A stretch of DNA of 64,000 nucleotides from Diplonema japonicum (lineage: Eukaryota; Euglenozoa; Diplonemea; Diplonemida; Diplonemidae): contig OZ025661.1 in the NCBI GenBank assembly GCA_964019335.1, positions 400,001 through 464,000 on the forward strand, given 5' to 3'. Shown here one piece after another: positions 20,223 to 28,959 of the stretch. A program made the position numbers and the translations under genes. The notes under the pieces are model-generated. The model saw nothing but the letters and a program-made list of their open reading frames with translations, did not search any database and was not told the origin of the DNA. Numbering within the stretch: position 1 is the first letter of the stretch; each line of letters opens with the position of its first letter.

Positions 20223-23200
20223 CTACAAGGAAGGGATTTTGCTGCCATATTCACTGCGAAGCTCGTTGCGGAGGAAGGTCTCGATCTTCCCCTTCACAGC
20301 GCTGAAGGAGGGGTTCACGTTGAAGTTGAAATTTATGTTGTTCTTGACGATCTCGAGGCTGGCGCTGAACCCCACTGCAGCGGAAGAGCTGGAGAGCCCC
20401 GCAGTAAAGGACAAAGAGTGGACTTTCAGCACCTTGTTGAGAGACCCGCCCACTGCGTCAACAATGTCGCTGAAGGTGTCTGTCACTACTGATGCGGCGT
20501 CCATTGCGCCTTGTGCGGTGTTGACGGCGCCCTGGGCTGTGTTCACAGTTTCCTGTGCCGCGTTGATGGATTTCTGCGTGGTCTTGATCAGCCCTGACAG
20601 CACAGCATCAGCCGCCTCCTTTGCCGCTTTGATGGCGCCGTACTCCGTCCAGCAAGTTGCCACAGAGCCGCACTTCCACGGCTTCTTCTTGCATTTCTTC
20701 TCCTTGCTCTTGCAGCTGCTCTTCTTGCTGTCCAGCTTGTTGCGCAAGCTGTTTACATCGTCTTGTGCGTCTTTCAGGTCTCTCGTCGCCTTGTCTTTTG
20801 CGCTCTGCAGGTCTCTGTTCGCCTTGTCTAGATCCGCCTTCGCGTCGTCAAGGTCTTTCTTCGCCGCTGCTGCTGCGCTGTCCGCTGCGCTGCTAAGGCC
20901 GTCGAGGAAAGCCGTCGCTTGGTCAACCACTGCGGTGATGAACTCGCCTTCCATCGTGGCCGTCACCTGGTTGTGGAAGTTCGCCTTTCCGGGGGTCCCA
21001 GTTGCCTCGAGCTCCACCGTTACGCTGAAGCCGCTGCCCAGCCCGTACATGAAGTTCCCGTAGATCCCGTCGTCCGACAGAGACAGGTACATCACGACGT
21101 ACTTCCCAAGGACCTGTGCCCTCCCGTCAATGGCGAGGCTCTGCTTGCTGGTAGTGAGCTGCAAGTCGAATGAGGGGCCTGAGCTCCCGTCCGCAGACGT
21201 GATCTGGATGGGGCCCCAGTTCACCTTCTCCACCACAAGTGTTGCTTGGATGCCGGTCGCTTTCACCCTGAATTGGGCATGCGCCACCTTGATTGTGTTC
21301 CACAGGTTCAAATCCACAATCTCGAGGTTTGTGCCAGCGGGTATCGTGGAGGAGACCCCTGCCACTGTGATCACTACAGCGCTCACCGGGTCGGGGTTGA
21401 AGCTCCCGTCGAAGCTCTTGATAGAAGCGGTGGTCAGGGTGTTCCCTACCTTGCCCAGGCATGATTCGCAGCCGGCGATGGTCGTCACGATCCTTCTCAA
21501 GTCGAAGTTGTCCACCTGCGCCCTGAAGGCTGTCTTTGCAAAGTCTGCAACGTCTACGCTGATGGTGACCTGCCCCGAAGTCCCACCCACCTCCATCCCT
21601 CCGATGAGCGAGAAGCTGGTGGGGAGCAAGGCAGGTGACACAGTCATCCCGAGGGCGAGAGGGAACAGCACCGTGACACCAGGGACCCCGAAAGGGTGAA
21701 CCCACGGGGTTGCACTGTTTAAGGACAGCTCCATGCTCAACCCGCCGGCAGACAGTCCGATGAAACCGACCGCAGTGAAGTCCTGAGCCCCAGCGCCCCC
21801 TCCCAACGTGAAGTCCATCTCGACGTTGAAACCCATTTCGGGAGACCCCGAGGCCTTGATGGAGAAAGCGAGGGCAACGGCACGAAGGGTCACTTTGTTC
21901 CCGAGCGGGATGTCCCCTGCAAGCTGCACGAAGACGTTGAGCTCAGACGCGGAGACAATGTCAGCAACAACTAGGAGGCCACCTGATACCCCTGCGGACT
22001 GTATCTGGCTCTTCAGGCCTCCTGGGGCCACCGCAAGCACATCCGATATGGTCCCACCACTGACTGGGAGAGACGCAGCAAGGGAGAGACCCTTCCTCAA
22101 AGAAACGCCCCCGATCGTCATTTTGTCCTTGGCCACGGAGAACCTGATGTAGTCGGGACCCATCGAGGTCAACACCTTTTTCACCGGTGAAGGAAGCCCG
22201 CTGGCACCAGAGAAGTTCTCAGCTGTAAAAGCAAACCCATAGAGCCACGCGCTTTGCTTCGAGGCTGCGACAAGGATGGAAAAGTCGATCCCAAACACGG
22301 TGCCGGCAGCCACAAGCGAGATGCTCTTCTTCGTGAATGACACCTCGAGCTCCACATTGTTCAGAGGGAGGTTCTTCATGGAGTCGAGCATACCCCCGGA
22401 ATTCCCAAGGGACGGGGAGAACTGACTCGAACCGGAAAACTCGCTGGAGAAGCTTTCTGCGGACGCGCTTCCGCCGCTCCTCACGCTGCCCCTCAGCACA
22501 ACGTCGACAGGGCCAGCACCGACGGTGAATCCAAGCCCCAAGGTGAAGCTGGACAGGTAGGCCCCACTCACGGACACAGTTTTGGTCCCATCCTCAGCCT
22601 GCAAAAGGCCCACCATGACGGAGGGCAGGGAGATCACCTTTGAATGAAAGGGGATCGAGAGCCCATTGAAAGTACCGGTGATGGCCCACGCGTTGGTCGG
22701 CACGCCACACGACTTAGAAAAGGCGACCTGAGTCTCGATGGCAGGGATGTTGTCCAAGTTCCTCAAGATGAGGGTCCCAGAGCCAGTGCAGTCTGTCCCC
22801 ACCGCAACGCTTACCTTCACGTTCGTGTCCTCGTAGGTGATGGTGGCCGTCACAGACGAGGCGCTTGTGGAGCTGTCGAAGTCGAGGGAGAAGTCCAGCC
22901 CCACAGACGTCTTTGCGGTCACGGTCCCCGTCCAAGAGCGTGCTGCGAGGGTTGCTGAGGCGTCACCGTTGTTGCTGCCGGATGTCAGTTCGATGCTAAC
23001 CCCGGTCAAAGAAGTGGCGCTGGGACCGTCCCAGTTGTCGACGGCACCCGCGATTGTCATGACGCCGGAGCAGCTCTCGTAGGTCACGGCACCCATGAAG
23101 ACTAGGTCACTGGCGCCATCTAGCCTCAGCCTCGCTTCCCTGATGGTGCCAACGACAGGTGTGCACCCTGAGCTGTAAGTGAAGGCTACGGTGGAACTGA

Positions 23201-25271
23201 AGATGAGATTGTCGGTGGTGAAGGATGTCACGACGCCAACGGATTGGAAGGCACCGTTCGTGAACACAACCGTGGCAGAGGAGCTGGCACCGAACAGGTT
23301 GGCGGTGGCCTGCAGAGTCCCGCTCCACGAGAGGGCACGGGTGGCTACGTCGCTCACGTTTGCGTTAAGCACGAAGCTAACAGCCGTCAGCGTCAGCCCG
23401 TCCATCATCAGGTCCCCGTCGTAAGTGGCCTCGAAGCGAAGCCTGTTGGCGTTCAGGGATGTCGCGCAATCGTTGAACAGCATCGCTGCATCGAACACTT
23501 GCCCACTGCCGAGTGTGAGCGCACCTGTCCCTGTGATCGGGGAGCAGCTCTGGTCCCTGTCGGGGCTAATTTCAATCGAACCCACAAATGTAGCACCGTT
23601 CCCGTTCACAGTGATATCTCCCGCAAGCGATGTGAGTGCATTGTCCTCAAGCATCGTTGTGACACTGATCTCTGTTCCGTCCACTGAAACTGTTCCGCTG
23701 GCGGTGCCCGACCAGGTGACAGGCCCGCCAGCCACAGTGCCTTGCAGGTCGATATTCACATTGGTGAGGTCTACCCCGAAAACAGTCCATGTGTCGACAA
23801 GCTGTCCCTTGATGGACCACAGCGGCAGGTGTGCGTTATCGGAATTGTAGTTGAAAACATGCGACACAGCGGCAGCGAACTGTGGGACAGCAGCGTTGCT
23901 GGGGGCGACCGCGATCATCGCCGTGCCCGTGGCTACACCGTCCGCGACGGAGAGGTCTACCGTTCCAGAGACGATGCCCTGCTCGATGGCCCCAGTCACA
24001 GTGAAGGCAGTAACGCCGGTGACACTATTGAGGGTGACGCTCGCATCTGCTGTGCCCGACCCGATGTTGACGGTGCCCGAAGCGCCGCCCGCCCACATGG
24101 TGCCCGAAGCGCCTTCCGACGATATCATGTGGACCAACATGTTCGACACCGCCACCTGGGCTACGGTGGCGCTGGGCACGCTGGCAGCTACCTCCCACAG
24201 CGCTGTCGTGGTATCTGTGACGCAACCCGTCTGCGCAATAGTGCCCGCAGCTGTGAAGCCGGCGTTGGGGATGCTGAGCGTCGCCGACCCAGCATTCTCG
24301 GTGCTGCAGTTCCCTGCATACGACACGGACCCCTGCATGGAGAACCCTCCGTACGTGGCGTCGAAAGCAGCAGTCACCGAGAGCAGTTCCGCTTCGCCGA
24401 AGGTACCCGCAACGGTCGCCTCACCCCCGAACAGCTCAGTCGTGGCAGACAAGGAGCCCGCCCAATTGATTCCGTACTCCTCCTGGGAATCCAGGGTGGC
24501 GGACACCGCCGCCTCCAGCGAGGGCAGCTTCATCCCGTACAGGTCGTACTCCGTGTCGAGGGTCGCTGCCAGGACAATAATCGGGTTCGCAGCCGACGAA
24601 GCCATGAAAGCACAGGGGTCGAAAGACACACCAGACACGTCAAGTGCAGCGTCGACGCCAGGGATGGAGAGGTCCGGCTTGCCCGAGAGGAGGCTCAACG
24701 GACACGAGTCCGACACAAGGCTGCCGTCGAAGAACGGCGTGCTGGGGAAGTCAAGCGTGACCCTAGAGGGGAGGGACAACTCCATGTCGGTATCAGGGAT
24801 GTCGATGTGCATCAGGGTCTGCACGGAGGTTGTGCTCTGGATGACCTCATAGCTCGCTGTAAGGTTCCCTGAAGACGCGATGAGCCCATGCAAGAGGGTC
24901 CCCGTCCACTTGAGGGTGTTGCTCTCGATGGTGATGGTAATCTCGGTGCCTGCTGTCAGATCCACGAGGCTGGTGTTTGACAGCTCGGCAAGTCCGGAGA
25001 ACTCGATGGTAGCGACCTGCTCTTCGCATGTCAGGTTCGACAATGCACTGCGTATGGCAGCGAAGGTTGTGCCTGAGTACTTCGCTGTCCCCGCGATGGA
25101 GTGCGGGGCATCATCGGCGGTGTACCCGTCCTGTGTGTTGCAGTCTCTCACTACAGTCTCCAGTTCCGCGGCGAGTGTGATGCAGAGCTCGATGTTCCCT
25201 TTTGTCCCGCACACATCCAACCCGGCCGCTGCCATGCTGCACAGCAGCAGCACCGCTAGTCTTGTATTCAT
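20223..25271 (-). CDS. Large secreted beta-rich repeat protein (1,682 aa)
   Basis: Single exon with no introns, much richer in GC than its spacers. It starts MNTRLAVLLLCSMAAAGLDV, a classic signal peptide. From about residue 200 to 850 at least four diverged repeats of 110-150 residues recur. Each has a Val/Leu-rich strand, a (S/T)W(S/A)G(T/S) core, a LFG- or VDG-like turn, and later a Cys pair. The middle is Gly/Ser/Val-rich beta sequence. Residues about 1470-1515 are a charged helix (KKDLDDAKADLDKANRDL...), a likely coiled coil. A short Cys/Lys-rich stretch (CKSKEKKCKKKPWKC) and a final beta-rich part follow. There is no membrane anchor. I do not recognise the family. The composition suggests an extracellular matrix, coat or adhesive protein; that role is inference. 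Confidence 0.8.
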   Translation of the reverse strand: MNTRLAVLLLCSMAAAGLDVCGTKGNIELCITLAAELETVVRDCNTQDGYTADDAPHSIAGTAKYSGTTFAAIRSALSNLTCEEQVATIEFSGLAELSNTSLVDLTAGTEITITIESNTLKWTGTLLHGLIASSGNLTASYEVIQSTTSVQTLMHIDIPDTDMELSLPSRVTLDFPSTPFFDGSLVSDSCPLSLLSGKPDLSIPGVDAALDVSGVSFDPCAFMASSAANPIIVLAATLDTEYDLYGMKLPSLEAAVSATLDSQEEYGINWAGSLSATTELFGGEATVAGTFGEAELLSVTAAFDATYGGFSMQGSVSYAGNCSTENAGSATLSIPNAGFTAAGTIAQTGCVTDTTTALWEVAASVPSATVAQVAVSNMLVHMISSEGASGTMWAGGASGTVNIGSGTADASVTLNSVTGVTAFTVTGAIEQGIVSGTVDLSVADGVATGTAMIAVAPSNAAVPQFAAAVSHVFNYNSDNAHLPLWSIKGQLVDTWTVFGVDLTNVNIDLQGTVAGGPVTWSGTASGTVSVDGTEISVTTMLEDNALTSLAGDITVNGNGATFVGSIEISPDRDQSCSPITGTGALTLGSGQVFDAAMLFNDCATSLNANRLRFEATYDGDLMMDGLTLTAVSFVLNANVSDVATRALSWSGTLQATANLFGASSSATVVFTNGAFQSVGVVTSFTTDNLIFSSTVAFTYSSGCTPVVGTIREARLRLDGASDLVFMGAVTYESCSGVMTIAGAVDNWDGPSATSLTGVSIELTSGSNNGDASATLAARSWTGTVTAKTSVGLDFSLDFDSSTSASSVTATITYEDTNVKVSVAVGTDCTGSGTLILRNLDNIPAIETQVAFSKSCGVPTNAWAITGTFNGLSIPFHSKVISLPSVMVGLLQAEDGTKTVSVSGAYLSSFTLGLGFTVGAGPVDVVLRGSVRSGGSASAESFSSEFSGSSQFSPSLGNSGGMLDSMKNLPLNNVELEVSFTKKSISLVAAGTVFGIDFSILVAASKQSAWLYGFAFTAENFSGASGLPSPVKKVLTSMGPDYIRFSVAKDKMTIGGVSLRKGLSLAASLPVSGGTISDVLAVAPGGLKSQIQSAGVSGGLLVVADIVSASELNVFVQLAGDIPLGNKVTLRAVALAFSIKASGSPEMGFNVEMDFTLGGGAGAQDFTAVGFIGLSAGGLSMELSLNSATPWVHPFGVPGVTVLFPLALGMTVSPALLPTSFSLIGGMEVGGTSGQVTISVDVADFAKTAFRAQVDNFDLRRIVTTIAGCESCLGKVGNTLTTASIKSFDGSFNPDPVSAVVITVAGVSSTIPAGTNLEIVDLNLWNTIKVAHAQFRVKATGIQATLVVEKVNWGPIQITSADGSSGPSFDLQLTTSKQSLAIDGRAQVLGKYVVMYLSLSDDGIYGNFMYGLGSGFSVTVELEATGTPGKANFHNQVTATMEGEFITAVVDQATAFLDGLSSAADSAAAAAKKDLDDAKADLDKANRDLQSAKDKATRDLKDAQDDVNSLRNKLDSKKSSCKSKEKKCKKKPWKCGSVATCWTEYGAIKAAKEAADAVLSGLIKTTQKSINAAQETVNTAQGAVNTAQGAMDAASVVTDTFSDIVDAVGGSLNKVLKVHSLSFTAGLSSSSAAVGFSASLEIVKNNINFNFNVNPSFSAVKGKIETFLRNELRSEYGSKIPSL

Positions 25272-25871
25272 GTGGAAGGTTGTAAAACTGTAGTATGGGT
25301 CACCGTGGACACTAAGGAAAAAATAGTAAGAGGTGCAAAAAAACTATAGAAAAAGAAAGAATAACCAACTTCGTCTGGGCTTTTTGCACTCAGCGTAGAA
25401 AATGAAATAGGAAAACGGAGGGGAATGAAAAAAAAGAGAGAGGAAGGAATTGTATTTAGGGTGTTCAGGTAATTTCGAATTGTTCACGGTTTATTTTCGA
25501 GGGTGAGGAGGGGGGGGGAATGAAAACAATAAAATAGAGAGAAGGATAGATCGTGTTAAAAGAAAAGGGCAGCTTTGCATGGCGACATGAGAGACAATTT
25601 GTCGCAGCTACAAAAACACCCTTTTTTTTTCATATAGTTTTTTATTTTTATTTTTATTTTCAGTTTTCTTTTTTGCTGGAACAGGTAGACAAACTTTGAA
25701 ATATGAATTGTTGTTGCAAAAAAAAAAAAAAAAAGAGAGTAGAGGCAGCTTGTCCTCGTCATCAAACGACTGATTCTCTTTGTTATATTATTTTTTTTTC
25801 TTCTTTCTTTCTTTCTTTCTTTCTTTCTTCTAGCGTGCTCTTTTTTGTGGTGTTTTAGGAAATATCATCAT
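25272..25871. other. Spacer with dispersed repeat and CTTT microsatellite
   Basis: No gene is supported. It holds the reverse-strand copy of a dispersed repeat (25670-25760) and a (CTTT)n tract near 25801-25830. The rest is AT-rich. Confidence 0.6.
25670..25760 (-). repeat. Dispersed repeat, copy C (reverse orientation)
   Basis: Read on the minus strand: GGACAAGCTGCCTCTACTCT, a T run, GCAACAACAATTC, then TCAAA, TTTGTCTACCTGTTCCAGCA and an A run. The same ordered words occur on the plus strand at 42070-42150 (copy A). Confidence 0.75.
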
Positions 25872-26885
25872 CTAAAACAACAGAACAAGGGCCACCAGGA
25901 GGGTGACAAGGAGGGCGGTGGCAGGGTGGGCTGCAGGGGAAGACGCGTTCACGGTCTTCTTGTACTGCTTGTTGAACTCCTCCCAGGTGAGGTAGCCGTC
26001 GACACTCTTGTTGGCGTTCAGCTGCACGTACTGGCAGTGGATGTCGAGGGTGAGGGGTGCAACGAGGTCCGCCTGCAGTGAGAGGGTGGCGCCATTCGAG
26101 GTACCTGTGGCGCACGACCCGAGGTTCCTCACAAGCCTCGAGGCGGGGGTCTTGTTGTCCTGAACGATGCACTTCGCGTCGCTGAAGTCGCTCTCCACGA
26201 GGGAAGCCACCCAGCCGCCGCCCGCCACCTTGTTGCACGCTGCCTGTGAGCTCGTATAGCTGGGGCTCGTGACCACCTTGCACTTCGCGTCGTACGACTG
26301 GCAGCACCCATCGCACTCTGGCTCCGCCCCGCATGCCTTCTGGCTCAGGGACTCTGTCGTGCTCGCCTTCTCCTTCCCCGAGCACTTGTTCCCCGTCCAG
26401 CTGCGGGTCTTCACCCCGCCCTTCTTCATCGCAAGCAGGTAGTTCGTCACAATGCATTGTTCTGCCACCGTCAGCGACGACGGGTTGAACTTCGCTGACC
26501 CGAGGGCCGTCACCACACACGTGTCCGCTTTCAGCGTCTTGACCTCCGCCGTCCCCTCGCACGTCTTCGAGGCCTTCCAGTACGACAGCTGCAGGGCCTC
26601 CGCCCCCTTCGCGGGGCACGCCGTGTCGTCGATCTTCAGCATCACAGAGTACGCCACAGTGCTGTCCGTCAGGCACGCGTCGATCGTGTGCCCGCTCAGC
26701 TCTGCCCCCGCCGTCGCGAACGGCTTCACCGCGACCGTGTCCTGAGCGGCGTAGCTCCACAGCGCCGCCTTCGGGTCCGCAACCCCGGTGCAGTCCGCGC
26801 TGGTGTAGAACACGGGGTTCGTGAAAGGGCTCCCAGCAGCAGCAGCAAGGGACACACCCATCGCAAGAATAAGGGTTGACTGCAT
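25872..26885 (-). CDS. Cys-rich surface protein with C-terminal EF-hand and GPI-like tail
   Basis: Predicted 337 residues, single exon, GC-rich. An N-terminal signal peptide (MQSTLILAMGVSLAAAAGSP) is followed by a Cys-rich ectodomain with about 20 Cys, including ECDGCCQSYDAKCK. Near residues 290-310 the stretch NKSVDGYLTWEEF fits a canonical 12-residue EF-hand loop (N1, S3, D5, G6, L8, T9, E12), so it may bind calcium. The end, ALLVTLLVALVLLF, is a hydrophobic tail with nothing after it, typical of GPI attachment or a tail anchor. It lies directly 3' of the purple acid phosphatase gene and 5' of the large secreted protein, so three secreted or membrane proteins sit in a row. The family was not recognised. 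Confidence 0.78.
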   Translation of the reverse strand: MQSTLILAMGVSLAAAAGSPFTNPVFYTSADCTGVADPKAALWSYAAQDTVAVKPFATAGAELSGHTIDACLTDSTVAYSVMLKIDDTACPAKGAEALQLSYWKASKTCEGTAEVKTLKADTCVVTALGSAKFNPSSLTVAEQCIVTNYLLAMKKGGVKTRSWTGNKCSGKEKASTTESLSQKACGAEPECDGCCQSYDAKCKVVTSPSYTSSQAACNKVAGGGWVASLVESDFSDAKCIVQDNKTPASRLVRNLGSCATGTSNGATLSLQADLVAPLTLDIHCQYVQLNANKSVDGYLTWEEFNKQYKKTVNASSPAAHPATALLVTLLVALVLLF

Positions 26886-26980
26886 TTTTGTTCCTTTTTT
26901 TTCTTCTTTCTTTTGCTTTTAGAATGTGTTGGAACTATCAAGAACAGCTTTAAAATAAAATAATATTAAAAAAAAATATA

Positions 26981-27031
26981 AGAGATAAAGGAAACCAGTG
27001 TTGGTGGCACCCTGCACAAGCACAGTTTGCT
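26981..27031 (+). repeat. Second dispersed repeat, copy 1
   Basis: AGAGATAAAGGAAACCAGTG, then GTGGCACCCTGCACAAGCAC and AGT. It aligns over about 50 bases with 47112-47162 with few differences. Both copies lie 100-150 bases past the stop codon of a minus-strand gene (the phosphatase here, proline dehydrogenase there). Confidence 0.7.
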
Positions 27032-27165
27032 TGATTACAGGGGGGCGCACCCCAGCCGAGCTGTGGAAGGGGAAAAAAAAGGAAAAAAAAGAAAGTTATC
27101 AACTCTTCGTGAACAAACAACCAAAGGCTCAAATTAACAATTAAAACCTCACCCCCCCCTCTCCT

Positions 27166-28494
27166 TTAGAACTCAGTAACATATGTGAACAGCACCTCCG
27201 ACCCCCCATGAACGTATGTTAGGACATGTGTGGTGTTTGCACAGTGCCGCATCCAGCCAAATTGTCTAGGCTTGGAGTGCCAGATCATTTCGGGTATCTG
27301 ACGAGCGGGATGGAACCGGAAGGTTCCACCTGAAGCCCCTGAAACGAAGTACGTGGTGGTGGGTGTTAAAGGAGATCTAACGATTTGAAGAGAGTGGTCA
27401 TCACCAGAGAGGTACATGTGAACGGAGTGCTCCAGGAGGAAGGGAATAAGAATTTTTTGAATCCGTTTTGTCTTTGCTTTCCAGTGTTTTTTCCCGGTTT
27501 CGCTGCCGTGCACCGCCCCACCGCTGAAAACGGGGTTGTGGCCAACAACGATCTTCAACACGCAGTTTCTTTCGCGAAACTCCGCTCCGATACTAAAGAG
27601 TTGGTTTGTCTTCAAATCACTTTCGCTGTTCGTGTCAACGAAACCGAAACACATCACAACACCGTTTAGAAGGTGTTTTTCTAAAAAGTACGAGGAAGCG
27701 GGCATGTTCCATCTCCTGCTAACATTAGTGTACTCAATTTGCGAGGCGCGGGAGGATTTCACTTTAACATCGTGGTTCCCCAGCACGGCGTACCACGGGA
27801 CAAGATTGAGCACGCTACCTGAATATTGCCGCTCGAAGGTGTTTAAAAGTTGCGGGTCCGATATGTTCTTCACCCCTGATGGATAGAAGTTATCTCCCGC
27901 TGATATGACCCCCCAGAGCGGGTGCTTTAAGGCAATCTTGGATATTGCCAAGGCAATGGTCTTTCCGGGGCGTAGCGGAGCACCCCAGTCGCCGAGGTGC
28001 GCGAAGCAAAATTGAGTCGAGTCGTTTGTATGTGCTTTAACGGTGAAGTTTAGCGGTTCGGTTCGAATGCCCGTGTTTTTGTAGTAGAACACGGCTTCTT
28101 CCGGTAAAGGTGTGCATTGTTGTTGTGTGCCGGTGCTTTTCAACGTGATCTTGTTTTTGTCGGTAGAGGTTATTTTGTAGTGGTCGCGGGTTGTTCCTTG
28201 AAGCGTGATGTGTTGGGGCGTGGTGCTGTGGATGGATATGGTGCTGCCCTCGCAGTGCGTCCTGCAGAGCAACCCGCCGCTGTGTCGCAGCATACAAAAG
28301 CTGCTTTCGACTTGAAAAAGTCCGTCTTCGTGCGATTTTGTGGTGGTGGTGGTGGTGCCCTCGTGCATGTTGTAAAAAGTGTGCGGGTTCTCCGGTTTCC
28401 TTGACTTTCTCCGTACGTATTGCGCATAATTCCCCCACAGCGCGACCAAGCCTGTTATTAGTACGCATATGCTGGCTGTGGTGCTACAACGCAT
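27166..28494 (-). CDS. Purple acid phosphatase-like metallophosphoesterase
   Basis: Predicted 442 residues from ATG at 28494; the codon 15 bases upstream is TTG. A membrane-anchor segment (CVLITGLVALWGNYAQY, about 10-26) is followed by a Thr-rich stalk and then the catalytic domain. The motifs come in family order: GDWG (168-171), GDNFY (200-204), GNHD (239-242), GHNPVFSGG with VHG (318-330), and GDDHSLQ (364-370). This matches the small, animal ACP5-like purple acid phosphatases with a Fe/metal dinuclear centre that hydrolyse phosphate monoesters. The last motif is normally GHDH, so here one metal-binding His is Asp. The likely location is secretory pathway or cell surface. The gene sits next to other secreted proteins. 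Confidence is high for the family; activity is uncertain because of the substitution. Confidence 0.9.
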   Translation of the reverse strand: MRCSTTASICVLITGLVALWGNYAQYVRRKSRKPENPHTFYNMHEGTTTTTTKSHEDGLFQVESSFCMLRHSGGLLCRTHCEGSTISIHSTTPQHITLQGTTRDHYKITSTDKNKITLKSTGTQQQCTPLPEEAVFYYKNTGIRTEPLNFTVKAHTNDSTQFCFAHLGDWGAPLRPGKTIALAISKIALKHPLWGVISAGDNFYPSGVKNISDPQLLNTFERQYSGSVLNLVPWYAVLGNHDVKVKSSRASQIEYTNVSRRWNMPASSYFLEKHLLNGVVMCFGFVDTNSESDLKTNQLFSIGAEFRERNCVLKIVVGHNPVFSGGAVHGSETGKKHWKAKTKRIQKILIPFLLEHSVHMYLSGDDHSLQIVRSPLTPTTTYFVSGASGGTFRFHPARQIPEMIWHSKPRQFGWMRHCANTTHVLTYVHGGSEVLFTYVTEF

Positions 28495-28959
28495 TTTCTT
28501 TTTACCCAACGGACCTGTTTTTTTTATTATTATTATCTCTTTTTTTTTTCTTTCTTTCTCTTTCCGTTGATGGGGTTAGAATATAAAAAAAAAAAAAAAA
28601 AAAAAAAATTATAAAAAAAAATACTGATGAAAAAAAAATGGAGGGGCGGAGGGGTAAAAAAACGAGAGAAAAAGTAAAAAAAAAAAAATAAGAAGGGAGT
28701 ATAATGGGGCGGAATGACGAAAGGGGGGGGGGGGGGAGAATGGGTTTTTCAAAAAAAAAAACTCAAACTCAAAGTAAAACACAATCCCACAATAACAATA
28801 AAAAAACTCTCTCCTCTCCCCCCCTACTTTTTTTTTCTCTCTTTCCCCCTCCCCCTTTTTCAAAGTGATAAATAAAAATAAGAAAAAAAAAAGTAAAAAG
28901 TGATAAAGTCCTCCCCTCCTCCTTTTTTTTGGGAAAAAAAAAAAAAAAAAAAAAAAAGC
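28495..28959. other. Homopolymer-rich spacer
   Basis: No gene is seen. It consists of A, T and G runs between the phosphatase start and the NOG2 stop codon. Confidence 0.6.

Noticed and set aside
23742-24872. Plus-strand frames over the large secreted protein
   Set aside because: Antisense shadows of a GC-rich 5-kb gene, without signal or domain.
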